This document shows, in pieces, positions 10,081-19,186 of a DNA stretch of 64,000 bases (positions are counted from its first letter, which is position 1; every line of letters begins with the position of its first letter). Location: the NCBI RefSeq assembly GCF_003286085.1, contig NW_020825313.1, forward strand, positions 2,356,001 through 2,420,000, in the 5' to 3' direction. The notes under the pieces are model-generated. The model ran no database searches. It was not told where the DNA came from and saw only the letters and a program-made list of their open reading frames with translations. Made by a program: the position numbers and the translations under genes. The stretch is from Drosophila persimilis (lineage: Eukaryota > Arthropoda > Insecta > Diptera > Drosophilidae).

Positions 10081-12264
10081 TCAGGATCGAAAGTCTTTCG
10101 CATGAAAGGTTCCTATTTCTCGGCCCTGCAGATTTTCCAAGAGGTAGAAACAATTACCCAGTTTTTTCCGCACGCGACATTTCAGAAATTTAGGAGCCAA
10201 TTTGGCATTAAAATTTTGCGTGAATTTGCTCAAGGAAAAATTTCGGTGAAATACTTCCTGACCTTCTCGGAACGACACAGGCTTGGCTCGTAAATTGTAT
10301 TGAGCAACGTTGCGCTCATACGCTTTCTTAATATTGCCCTGTATATCTTTTCGAATTAGAGCTAAATTGTCTGACCTAGCTACCGGGACAATGGGTTCTT
10401 CCAGCAAGTCGAAATCCTTCAGAAGCTTATAATCCGTCCCATGAGTGAGCATATCTAAGCCAAACAGGGCTCGATATGGTGAACAACCTAAGGACTGATG
10501 TAGTGACGATCGCAGCGAACAAGATATACTTGAGAGATGCTGATCCCAGTATGTCTGATCCTGCTGAAGATATGCTCGCACGGCAGCTAACAATGAACGA
10601 TTTACTCGTTCCGCCGCATTACTTTGGGGAGAGTATAGTGCCGTGTACATATGTTTAATTCCCAGCTGTGTCAAGAATGCGTTGAATTCTGTAGCTTTGA
10701 ATTGTTTTCCATTGTCGCTAACAATAGTTTCAGGCACCCCATATGCATGAAAGATATGCTTTAGCAGGAATTCTTGGATTACTACGGAAGTAAATTTCTT
10801 CAGGGGGTGTAGCCAATGGTATTTACTGAAGTGATCTAAAACAATTAGCAACCCAACATGTCCATTTTTGCTGCGTGGATACGGTCCAAGCAGATCTATG
10901 TATAATCGTTGAAAGGGTCGACAAGTTGGTATGTGGTTTCCCATGGGTGGCCGCAGAGTATAATTAGGAGCTTTGCATGCTTTGCACACCTCGCAACTAC
11001 GAATATACTCTCGAACATCTTTAGCTAAACCGGGCCAAAACAGACTTCTTCGAACTTTTTCTATGGTCTTTTGCATGCCGGCGTGCGCGGAAGTAGGATT
11101 GTCATGAGCTTGTTTAAGAACGTCGGTCTTCAATCGCTCGGGAACCCATAATTTCCAAGTTCGACTGTCTTGCCCTGCCTTTCCATCTGCGTGTTCGGTT
11201 CGAATGTACAGAAATTGGTCGTTAATCTTCAGATCGGGCAGTTGAGAGGAATTTTTCTGATACTGTTCTTTTAACTGTTGGTAGCTCTCATCCTGAAAGG
11301 CATCGGATTCGAGATCTATCACAGGACTCATCACTACTGCGGATACTTCAGGTTCATGTAATCGGGAAAGAGCATCGGGGACAATGTGATCTTTTCCTTT
11401 TCGGTGCGATATCGAGAATTTAAATTGCTGCAATCTAAAAATCCATCGAGCTAACCTCCCCGACACGTTTTGCTGGCGCATTAGCCACAACAAACTGGAA
11501 TGATCAGTAACCACTTCGAATTCCTGCAGTTCCAGATAGCAACGGAACTTTTCGATGGCCAGAATTACGGCCAAGCACTCGCGCTCCGTAACGCTATAGT
11601 TACGTTGCGCACGACTTAGTTTTTTCGACATAAACGCTATTGGCTTTTCCTGCAGATCCACCAATTGCACGAGCACGGCTCCTATTCCAAAATCACTAGC
11701 ATCACAGTGGAGGAAAAATTTCTGTTCGAAGTCTGGGTTTTCGAGCACTGGAGCAGAAGTCAACACGGTTTTTAAAGAGTCCATTGTGACTTGTGCTTCC
11801 GGGGTCCAAATAAATTTCTTTTTGTTAGAAAGAAGCTCGGTGATAGGACAGGATAGCTCAGAGAAATTCTGGATGAATCTACGGTACCAGCCGCAGACCC
11901 CAAGAAAGCCGCGAACCTGTTTTAGATTCCTTGGCGGTGGCCAGTTCACTATGCAAGCTACTTTGGAGGGATCAGTGCAAATACCTCCATTACTGATGAC
12001 GTATCCAAGATAATTTACGCTGGTGACACAGAACTGACTCTTCTTAATATTCAGAGTCAGGTTGGCTTTTCTGAACTGTTCAGCGAGTCGTACCAGCACG
12101 GCTAGATGGGAAGAGAAATCTGCTGATACGATGCAGAGATCGTCCAAGTATCCAAAGACGCAGTAACGCAAATCCGGGGGAATGATCTCATCCATCAAAC
12201 GACACATAGTGGATGGAGCGTTACACAGGCCAAAAGGCATAACCTTAAACTGATATAAAGGCAT
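10081..12264 (-). CDS. pol: Duplicated 3' part of pol (RT end, RNase H, integrase)
   Basis: 727 codons open on the minus strand, identical by eye over nearly all its length to the 3' part of pol at 12999. It contains the RT motif FGYLDDLCIVSA, RNase H (FFLHCDASDFGIGAVL), the integrase zinc finger (SAHAGMQKTIEK ... CEVCKACK) and the integrase core (LYIDLLGPYPRSKNGH ... SDNGKQFKA). It lacks the upstream part of RT because it begins at the duplication junction near 12302. Confidence 0.85.
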   Translation of the reverse strand: MPLYQFKVMPFGLCNAPSTMCRLMDEIIPPDLRYCVFGYLDDLCIVSADFSSHLAVLVRLAEQFRKANLTLNIKKSQFCVTSVNYLGYVISNGGICTDPSKVACIVNWPPPRNLKQVRGFLGVCGWYRRFIQNFSELSCPITELLSNKKKFIWTPEAQVTMDSLKTVLTSAPVLENPDFEQKFFLHCDASDFGIGAVLVQLVDLQEKPIAFMSKKLSRAQRNYSVTERECLAVILAIEKFRCYLELQEFEVVTDHSSLLWLMRQQNVSGRLARWIFRLQQFKFSISHRKGKDHIVPDALSRLHEPEVSAVVMSPVIDLESDAFQDESYQQLKEQYQKNSSQLPDLKINDQFLYIRTEHADGKAGQDSRTWKLWVPERLKTDVLKQAHDNPTSAHAGMQKTIEKVRRSLFWPGLAKDVREYIRSCEVCKACKAPNYTLRPPMGNHIPTCRPFQRLYIDLLGPYPRSKNGHVGLLIVLDHFSKYHWLHPLKKFTSVVIQEFLLKHIFHAYGVPETIVSDNGKQFKATEFNAFLTQLGIKHMYTALYSPQSNAAERVNRSLLAAVRAYLQQDQTYWDQHLSSISCSLRSSLHQSLGCSPYRALFGLDMLTHGTDYKLLKDFDLLEEPIVPVARSDNLALIRKDIQGNIKKAYERNVAQYNLRAKPVSFREGQEVFHRNFSLSKFTQNFNAKLAPKFLKCRVRKKLGNCFYLLENLQGREIGTFHAKDFRS

Positions 12265-12306
12265 TCCCGGGACCGTAAAAGCAGTTAGTGCCTTGGAATC
12301 CTTTTA

Positions 12307-12955
12307 CACTTTTACATACCGGTTTTTTTCGGACTTTTCCACGGAGACATGAGTGTTGGGTTCTCGTGGCCGAGCTGTGGGACGCACGGGTTTGCACCAA
12401 GAACAACACTTGCTGGCGAGGCGAGGCAAATATGCACTTTTCGCCAGGGTAGTTTCTTGCCAGTTTTCTCGGCGCACGGTTATTAATTGTCGCCCGATTT
12501 TTGCGGCGCGCCCACCGTGTGGGACTTTCCCCGTTCCGTTTTATTTCTTTTCGGTTTGTCTTTGTGGCACTTATTTGGGTTTTATTTTCTTACTTTTCTT
12601 TTCTTTTGGGATTACACGTGGTCGATTTATTTATATTTATTTTTTTTTTACCGAAGCGGAGATAGCCACCGGCTGCACAGATTCAAATTTTCGAAAGAGA
12701 ACGTTCTGTGGCTTTTGCACTACTTAAATACGAGCTTACCGATCTTAAAGCTCGGCTTCGAAAGCTCCGTTGCGATGCGCTGCACAGCACTTACGGCAGC
12801 TCAGCTCAGCTGTTCCCTACCTCGAGCTTGCTTGCACCCACCCCAACTATACTATGCCCTGCAGCGATAATTGGCCCAAGGTTATTGCATGCGATATCCG
12901 AGCACCATAGCGATAACCTATTTTGAATCGGTATTGTCCAACCGCAACCGCTACA
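12307..12955 (-). repeat. Partial LTR, second copy inside the tandem duplication
   Basis: Repeats 9391-10037, the U3-side 650 bp of the LTR on the minus strand, ending CCGCTACA. It is internal to the element and created by the 2.9 kb duplication. Confidence 0.8.
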
Positions 12956-12998
12956 CCACCCGATAATATGCCACCGTTAGACGGAATATTAGCGGGAA

Positions 12999-15842
12999 TC
13001 AGGATCGAAAGTCTTTCGCATGAAAGGTTCCTATTTCTCGGCCCTGCAGATTTTCCAAGAGGTAGAAACAATTACCCAGTTTTTTCCGCACGCGACATTT
13101 CAGAAATTTAGGAGCCAATTTGGCATTAAAATTTTGCGTGAATTTGCTCAAGGAAAAATTTCGGTGAAATACTTCCTGACCTTCTCGGAACGACACAGGC
13201 TTGGCTCGTAAATTGTATTGAGCAACGTTGCGCTCATACGCTTTCTTAATATTGCCCTGTATATCTTTTCGAATTAGAGCTAAATTGTCTGACCTAGCTA
13301 CCGGGACAATGGGTTCTTCCAGCAAGTCGAAATCCTTCAGAAGCTTATAATCCGTCCCATGAGTGAGCATATCTAAGCCAAACAGGGCTCGATATGGTGA
13401 ACAACCTAAGGACTGATGTAGTGACGATCGCAGCGAACAAGATATACTTGAGAGATGCTGATCCCAGTATGTCTGATCCTGCTGAAGATATGCTCGCACG
13501 GCAGCTAACAATGAACGATTTACTCGTTCCGCCGCATTACTTTGGGGAGAGTATAGTGCCGTGTACATATGTTTAATTCCCAGCTGTGTCAAGAATGCGT
13601 TGAATTCTGTAGCTTTGAATTGTTTTCCATTGTCGCTAACAATAGTTTCAGGCACCCCATATGCATGAAAGATATGCTTTAGCAGGAATTCTTGGATTAC
13701 TACGGAAGTAAATTTCTTCAGGGGGTGTAGCCAATGGTATTTACTGAAGTGATCTAAAACAATTAGCAACCCAACATGTCCATTTTTGCTGCGTGGATAC
13801 GGTCCAAGCAGATCTATGTATAATCGTTGAAAGGGTCGACAAGTTGGTATGTGGTTTCCCATGGGTGGCCGCAGAGTATAATTAGGAGCTTTGCATGCTT
13901 TGCACACCTCGCAACTACGAATATACTCTCGAACATCTTTAGCTAAACCGGGCCAAAACAGACTTCTTCGAACTTTTTCTATGGTCTTTTGCATGCCGGC
14001 GTGCGCGGAAGTAGGATTGTCATGAGCTTGTTTAAGAACGTCGGTCTTCAATCGCTCGGGAACCCATAATTTCCAAGTTCGACTGTCTTGCCCTGCCTTT
14101 CCATCTGCGTGTTCGGTTCGAATGTACAGAAATTGGTCGTTAATCTTCAGATCGGGCAGTTGAGAGGAATTTTTCTGATACTGTTCTTTTAACTGTTGGT
14201 AGCTCTCATCCTGAAAGGCATCGGATTCGAGATCTATCACAGGACTCATCACTACTGCGGATACTTCAGGTTCATGTAATCGGGAAAGAGCATCGGGGAC
14301 AATGTGATCTTTTCCTTTTCGGTGCGATATCGAGAATTTAAATTGCTGCAATCTAAAAATCCATCGAGCTAACCTCCCCGACACGTTTTGCTGGCGCATT
14401 AGCCACAACAAACTGGAATGATCAGTAACCACTTCGAATTCCTGCAGTTCCAGATAGCAACGGAACTTTTCGATGGCCAGAATTACGGCCAAGCACTCGC
14501 GCTCCGTAACGCTATAGTTACGTTGCGCACGACTTAGTTTTTTCGACATAAACGCTATTGGCTTTTCCTGCAGATCCACCAATTGCACGAGCACGGCTCC
14601 TATTCCAAAATCACTAGCATCACAGTGGAGGAAAAATTTCTGTTCGAAGTCTGGGTTTTCGAGCACTGGAGCAGAAGTCAACACGGTTTTTAAAGAGTCC
14701 ATTGTGACTTGTGCTTCCGGGGTCCAAATAAATTTCTTTTTGTTAGAAAGAAGCTCGGTGATAGGACAGGATAGCTCAGAGAAATTCTGGATGAATCTAC
14801 GGTACCAGCCGCAGACCCCAAGAAAGCCGCGAACCTGTTTTAGATTCCTTGGCGGTGGCCAGTTCACTATGCAAGCTACTTTGGAGGGATCAGTGCAAAT
14901 ACCTCCATTACTGATGACGTATCCAAGATAATTTACGCTGGTGACACAGAACTGACTCTTCTTAATATTCAGAGTCAGGTTGGCTTTTCTGAACTGTTCA
15001 GCGAGTCGTACCAGCACGGCTAGATGGGAAGAGAAATCTGCTGATACGATGCAGAGATCGTCCAAGTATCCAAAGACGCAGTAACGCAAATCCGGGGGAA
15101 TGATCTCATCCATCAAACGACACATAGTGGATGGAGCGTTACACAGGCCAAAAGGCATAACCTTAAACTGATATAAAGGCCTTCCCGGGACCGTAAAAGC
15201 AGTTAGTGCCTTGGAATCCTCAGAGAGTTCGATCTGCCAATATGCATCTTTTAGGTCCAGCTTGGTTATGATATTTGCCTTGGGCAACCGGGCAAAAATA
15301 CCATCGATACTTGGTAATGGGTAGGCATCCTTACGGGTGACTTCATTCAGTCTTCGAGCATCGAGACACAGACGGACTTTGTTGGGCTTGAGAACCAGTC
15401 GCATTGGCGAACTCCAAGCACTGGATGACGGTTCGATAACGCCTAGTTGGAGCATGCGATCTACCTCAGCATAAAGCAACTTTTCCACCGCTGGGCTAAC
15501 CGGGTAAAAGCGTTGTTTTACGGGGGCGGCCTGACCTACATCGATATGATGCTTAAGCAAGGCCATACGCCCTAGTCCCTCCGTCGCGTTGGGAAATAAC
15601 TGTTTAACTACCTCGAGTTGTTGGTTTTGCTGCATAGTTAAAGGATACCGTAAGGGATCTGGTTCGGCTGCCTCATCGTCTTTCGAGCTTATCTCGACAG
15701 CTGCAATGATGTCTGGGGCCAGCGAAAAGGATCTCCAAAAATCGTGACCTAGGATTAGATTTTCTGTCAGGGATGGAATTATATATAACTTCATGGGTTT
15801 CTCGATAGTTCGATAACGCATGATGACATTTAATACCCCCAT
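12999..15842 (-). CDS. pol: pol: RT, RNase H, integrase (long open frame)
   Basis: 947 codons open. In order: a protease-to-RT linker with LILGHDFW near residue 30; RT with LCLDARRLNE, LDLKDAYWQIEL and catalytic YLDD; RNase H (CDASDFGIGAVLVQ, VTERECLAVILAIEKF); an H-H-C-C integrase finger; the D,D,E integrase core (IDLLGPYPRS, SDNGKQFKATEF, SNAAERVNRSL); and a C-terminal tail. The protease DTGA motif lies just upstream near 15970. The product would make and integrate element DNA. Similarity is to the Osvaldo/Ulysses branch of Ty3/gypsy, judged from layout rather than a search. Confidence 0.88.
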   Translation of the reverse strand: MGVLNVIMRYRTIEKPMKLYIIPSLTENLILGHDFWRSFSLAPDIIAAVEISSKDDEAAEPDPLRYPLTMQQNQQLEVVKQLFPNATEGLGRMALLKHHIDVGQAAPVKQRFYPVSPAVEKLLYAEVDRMLQLGVIEPSSSAWSSPMRLVLKPNKVRLCLDARRLNEVTRKDAYPLPSIDGIFARLPKANIITKLDLKDAYWQIELSEDSKALTAFTVPGRPLYQFKVMPFGLCNAPSTMCRLMDEIIPPDLRYCVFGYLDDLCIVSADFSSHLAVLVRLAEQFRKANLTLNIKKSQFCVTSVNYLGYVISNGGICTDPSKVACIVNWPPPRNLKQVRGFLGVCGWYRRFIQNFSELSCPITELLSNKKKFIWTPEAQVTMDSLKTVLTSAPVLENPDFEQKFFLHCDASDFGIGAVLVQLVDLQEKPIAFMSKKLSRAQRNYSVTERECLAVILAIEKFRCYLELQEFEVVTDHSSLLWLMRQQNVSGRLARWIFRLQQFKFSISHRKGKDHIVPDALSRLHEPEVSAVVMSPVIDLESDAFQDESYQQLKEQYQKNSSQLPDLKINDQFLYIRTEHADGKAGQDSRTWKLWVPERLKTDVLKQAHDNPTSAHAGMQKTIEKVRRSLFWPGLAKDVREYIRSCEVCKACKAPNYTLRPPMGNHIPTCRPFQRLYIDLLGPYPRSKNGHVGLLIVLDHFSKYHWLHPLKKFTSVVIQEFLLKHIFHAYGVPETIVSDNGKQFKATEFNAFLTQLGIKHMYTALYSPQSNAAERVNRSLLAAVRAYLQQDQTYWDQHLSSISCSLRSSLHQSLGCSPYRALFGLDMLTHGTDYKLLKDFDLLEEPIVPVARSDNLALIRKDIQGNIKKAYERNVAQYNLRAKPVSFREGQEVFHRNFSLSKFTQNFNAKLAPKFLKCRVRKKLGNCFYLLENLQGREIGTFHAKDFRS

Positions 15843-16066
15843 TATCTGTTGACTTTGGCCATCTGCAGTTTTTGCAGTGGCTTTTATTAGTTTATATTCA
15901 GAAAAGGATGAAAAATCAGTCTGAGCTACTTAAGCACCTATACAGCTGATACTTGCGCCGGTGTCTAACAGCCCCTGTTCTGTTCGACCCAGAAAGGATA
16001 CTTCGGCATAACTGCGCATATCCTTGGGACTATTAATAATAGCGGAAACTAACAGTCTACGGTTAT

Positions 16067-16358
16067 TTTTGACATTATCATAATATTTTCTTAAACGCTG
16101 GATTCGTTTTGGGGCTTCATGTGGTTTTTCATTAAAAATTCTGTTTCGAACCTCTAAATATTTATGAATCCGTTCGGGATAGGGTAAAAACCGACAACTT
16201 CTCTTTGGAGAAGTTTGACATTATCATAATATTTTCTTAAACGCTGGATTCGTTTTGGGGCTTCATGTGGTTTTTCATTAAAAATTCTGTTTCGAACCTC
16301 TAAATATTTATGAATCCGTTCGGGATAGGGTAAAAACCGACAACTTCTCTTTACGATC
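16067..16358. repeat. 146-bp direct tandem repeat between gag and pol
   Basis: A block beginning TTGACATTATCATAAT at 16070 recurs at 16216, period 146 bp. Both copies contain CTGGATTCGTTTTGGGG and TTCGGGATAGGG. It lies in the gag-pol junction region of the minus-strand element. Confidence 0.85.
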
Positions 16359-16431
16359 GTATTCGTTTCCTTTCTTTTCTCACAACAAGAAGCCAAACTC
16401 TTCTTGTCTCCCTCTAAGTCAACGGGCAAGA

Positions 16432-18081
16432 TTAATGGTGGTTTTTTGGGGGCATCCTGCTGTTGTTGGATGCACCCTTCTGACGGTTTTCCGAAGCTCT
16501 ACGAATGCATGTTTGGCACTGCGGCTTATAAACATTCGGAGCTCCACAGCCGTAACAAAATATCCGCCTATCTGCCATACAATTTTCCCACACATGTCCA
16601 AGCTCCTCACAATTCCAACAAGAACGCTTAGCCGTCGAACTTTGAATGGCCTCTACGCTGATATCCTCATACTCTTCTTGATCGCTTTCAGGGCGCGATT
16701 CCTCCAGACTATGTATCGAACGGCGGCCGACCGGTGGCCGAGACTTGTCAGATTTCTGTAACTCCTGCACTAGATTTTCATGCATCTGTACTAATCTTCT
16801 CAATTGACCAACTGAGCTAATGGACTGATATAAGATTTTGTGACGGGTTTCGGGAAGCAAATTTGCTTTTAATATTTCTATTAATTCCTCTTCCGCCATT
16901 TTAATGCCAAATTTATCTATAAGACCAGCCACGGCGTCGTGAAAAGCGACGAAGGGTTCTCCGACGTGTTGCTTTCGAGCTCGAATCAATTCCTTGCTCA
17001 TAAACTCAGAACGATAGTCTTTATATTGTTGTCTAAGAGCTGTACAAAATTCTGTCCAAACGATGCGATCTACCTGCTTGTGGTATCTCCAATACCAATC
17101 GCGCGCTTTGCCAACCAGCAAGATGTGCAAATGTTTGCAAAGGCCGAGAAAATCGCTATCCAAGGTTTCATCGGTTAATGTTTTGACTCGGTAAATGAAT
17201 TCTTCTACCCCTAAACCTTCGGTAGAACCATCAAAAGGAACATTCCACTTTTGCATAATGTTGGCCGTCTTGGCCGTTCGCAGGCTAGTCATGCTGTTTA
17301 TACATGAAACTGGTGTTGTGATATTTGGCCTCGCATACCCTTCCTGCGGACTCGCTGGCGGCTGAATCTGCAAAGTGGATATGGCTCTGGCCACAGTGCG
17401 CTCAATTATCTGTTGGAGGACATCCAAGTCCAACCCCTGGCTTGGAGGGGCTGTCCGTGCATTGGGTGCTTCCCAAGGGCTAGAGTGAGTGGCGACATTA
17501 GCTGACGGAGCTTCAGTCTGGTTGGAGCTATGGCTAGCATCCAATCCCGACAAACACACTACTTCCGGACCGGAAGATCGACCTGGCGGGATCTTCGGGA
17601 CCTGCTTTTTGGCTGGTGCTCGAATTCTTTTGGACCGAGTGGGCCTAGTGGTTCGTTCTACCGGGACTGAACCTACAGTTGGAATTTGGCTCAATTGGGT
17701 ATTCTTGCCATTTCCCTCGGATATCTTTCCCGTCTCTGGCTGAAAATGTCCATTTGCCGGGGTCTGTGCGACCTCCAAAGCTTTGGCAAGACTTCGAGTA
17801 GTAATTCCCGAGGGACCGGGTAATTCTGTTGGTTCCGGCTGCGGCTTGTTTGGAGAACAATTGCCAACAACTAGTTTTGCTTGAGATAACGTACATACTC
17901 GGCTACAGTTCGGACACTCATCGTGATGAGGGAACCATTCTTCCAGACATGCTTTATGGAAAACGTGATTGCACGGAGTACAAAAACACGGCTGAGTATT
18001 GGACATTTCGGAGCAACAAATGCCGCAAAAGTTTTCCGAACTCAGCGGATTGTTTTGCTGAGGACTATGTCGCAGCGGCAT
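16432..18081 (-). CDS. gag: Gag with N-terminal RING-H2 finger and zinc knuckles
   Basis: 549 codons open. Residues 19-59 form a textbook RING-H2 pattern: C19-x2-C22, C37-x-H39, H42-x2-C45, C56-x2-C59, with the core CNHVFHKACLEEWF. A proline/serine-rich linker follows (about 60-260). Then comes a retrotransposon Gag capsid-like region from about 285 to 450 (WNVPFDGSTEGLGVEEFIYR ... RKQHVGEPFVAFHDAVAGL). The C-terminus has a CCHC knuckle CWNCEELGHVWENC at 488-501 and a second cysteine cluster CYGCGAPNVYKPQC. Gag would build the particle and bind RNA. RING-H2 fingers in host proteins usually recruit ubiquitin-conjugating enzymes; activity here is only inferred. Confidence 0.9.
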   Translation of the reverse strand: MPLRHSPQQNNPLSSENFCGICCSEMSNTQPCFCTPCNHVFHKACLEEWFPHHDECPNCSRVCTLSQAKLVVGNCSPNKPQPEPTELPGPSGITTRSLAKALEVAQTPANGHFQPETGKISEGNGKNTQLSQIPTVGSVPVERTTRPTRSKRIRAPAKKQVPKIPPGRSSGPEVVCLSGLDASHSSNQTEAPSANVATHSSPWEAPNARTAPPSQGLDLDVLQQIIERTVARAISTLQIQPPASPQEGYARPNITTPVSCINSMTSLRTAKTANIMQKWNVPFDGSTEGLGVEEFIYRVKTLTDETLDSDFLGLCKHLHILLVGKARDWYWRYHKQVDRIVWTEFCTALRQQYKDYRSEFMSKELIRARKQHVGEPFVAFHDAVAGLIDKFGIKMAEEELIEILKANLLPETRHKILYQSISSVGQLRRLVQMHENLVQELQKSDKSRPPVGRRSIHSLEESRPESDQEEYEDISVEAIQSSTAKRSCWNCEELGHVWENCMADRRIFCYGCGAPNVYKPQCQTCIRRASENRQKGASNNSRMPPKNHH

Positions 18082-18978
18082 TTTTTATAAGATTTTTTTA
18101 TTATTATTTGTTTTCTATATTCTACCAAATTTTTCCTAGGGTGACATTTAATGGGTGACATAATAAGATAGGGATAGGAGTTGCGAATCTTTGGAACAGC
18201 GACAAAAGAATGGATTTTGTTTGGGCTATGGTTTCTAATTTGCATTGTCTTAGTATCAGTGCACTGGTTTAAGTGTCCACATATGATTCGGCAAGGAGAC
18301 GCAAGCAGCATACGCGCTAGTTCCAGACAACCATATGCAGCCCCCGCTGCCGCTGGAATAATACCCGCCAATGGTAAGGGTATGAGTGAAGACCAAATCT
18401 GGGACCGCAATCTCTGTGCTTCCATCACCCGTACAGGGACAATCAGTACTGATATCCGGCCTAAACCAAATATGCAATATTCTGCAATTGTATGCAACCG
18501 TATGCTATGCGCAAAGAGTAACAATACCAACTCCGAATCAACCTCACAATTCAATCTATTGAAACTAATATCCGCTGAATTAACTGTAGCTTGAAGGACG
18601 CGACCTAAACCAATCTCGCTTGTTCGGTATGAATACGCAAGCAGCATATATACACATTCCAGACAACAAGTTTGACTAGCCCGACAGGATGCGTCAGCAT
18701 GGGAACTACTTTCTTAATTCCGGATTATCACTTAAGCTTCCCTTCGTCGTAGACTCGACGACTTCCCAATAAACTCAGAGGAACAACCAGTATTAGGATC
18801 CAAGCAGAATCCGCAATATTCTGAAATTGTATCGGAGCAATGCCCAGCTCGTTTAGAGAAAACTAAAGTCAGCATTAAGCATATGAATACAAACGAGCAA
18901 TAGGTGGGACGAGCCAATAGCTGATTTTGTTGCTAAAGTGACCAATACTTTCTACTGTCACTATAACTTTTGCTAGTG
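18082..18978 (-). other. Untranslated leader of the Ulysses/Osvaldo-like element
   Basis: About 0.9 kb between gag and the primer-site array, with no convincing coding sequence. It contains a diverged tandem repeat of period about 337: GCAAGCAGCATA at 18301 and 18637, CAATATTCTG at 18475 and 18814. In this family the leader would hold packaging and translation signals; none can be pinned down by eye. Confidence 0.55.
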
Positions 18979-19186
18979 ACCCACGTTGGGCGCAAAAAAA
19001 TTTATGTAACAACGTTACACCCTCGCGTCCAACTGGGTATAGACAGTAGCTAGCCTTGGAAAAAAACCTGCCCCACGTTGGGCGCCAAAAATTTATGTAA
19101 CAACGTTACACCCTCGCGTCCAACTGGGTATAGACAGTAGCTAGCATTGGAAAAAAACCGGCCCCACGTTGGGCGCCAAAAATGTA
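18979..19186 (-). repeat. 91-bp array: primer-binding site plus mini-LTR ends
   Basis: Three primer-site units at exact 91-base spacing. The tRNA-Lys 3' sequence appears (on the plus strand) at 19161-19178 and 19070-19087 (both full GCCCCACGTTGGGCGCCA) and at about 18979-18994 (imperfect). The 15-mer TGTAACAACGTTACA, which looks like the two LTR termini joined with nothing between, occurs at 19005 and 19096. The true LTR starts at 19187, again 91 bases on. See findings. Confidence 0.85.
19161..19178 (-). promoter_or_regulatory. LTR-proximal primer-binding site, tRNA-Lys(CTT)
   Basis: On the minus strand this reads TGGCGCCCAACGTGGGGC, eight bases beyond the 5' LTR end. It is the functional-position primer site of the array and is identical to the site of the surrounding BEL element at 6317. 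Confidence 0.85.

Larger units (their letters stand above)
9391..15220. repeat. 2.9 kb tandem duplication inside the Ulysses/Osvaldo-like element
   Basis: 9391-12302 is repeated as 12307-15220. Each unit runs from within the LTR (CACTTTTACATACCGG) to mid RT (CCTTGGAATCCT). The offset is 2916-2918 bases, and I see only a handful of differences by eye. A four-base filler separates the copies. The near identity means the duplication is recent, or an assembly artefact. Confidence 0.85.

Noticed and set aside
12307-12955. A second independent insertion of the gypsy-group element at 12.3 kb
   Set aside because: The copy starts mid-LTR without termini or target duplication and continues as an exact repeat of the preceding 2.9 kb, so it is a tandem duplication.
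18181-18647. Overlapping open frames (137 and 201 codons) in the gypsy-group leader
   Set aside because: They lie in a diverged tandem repeat of the untranslated leader, one runs into gag in another frame, and neither has a recognisable domain.
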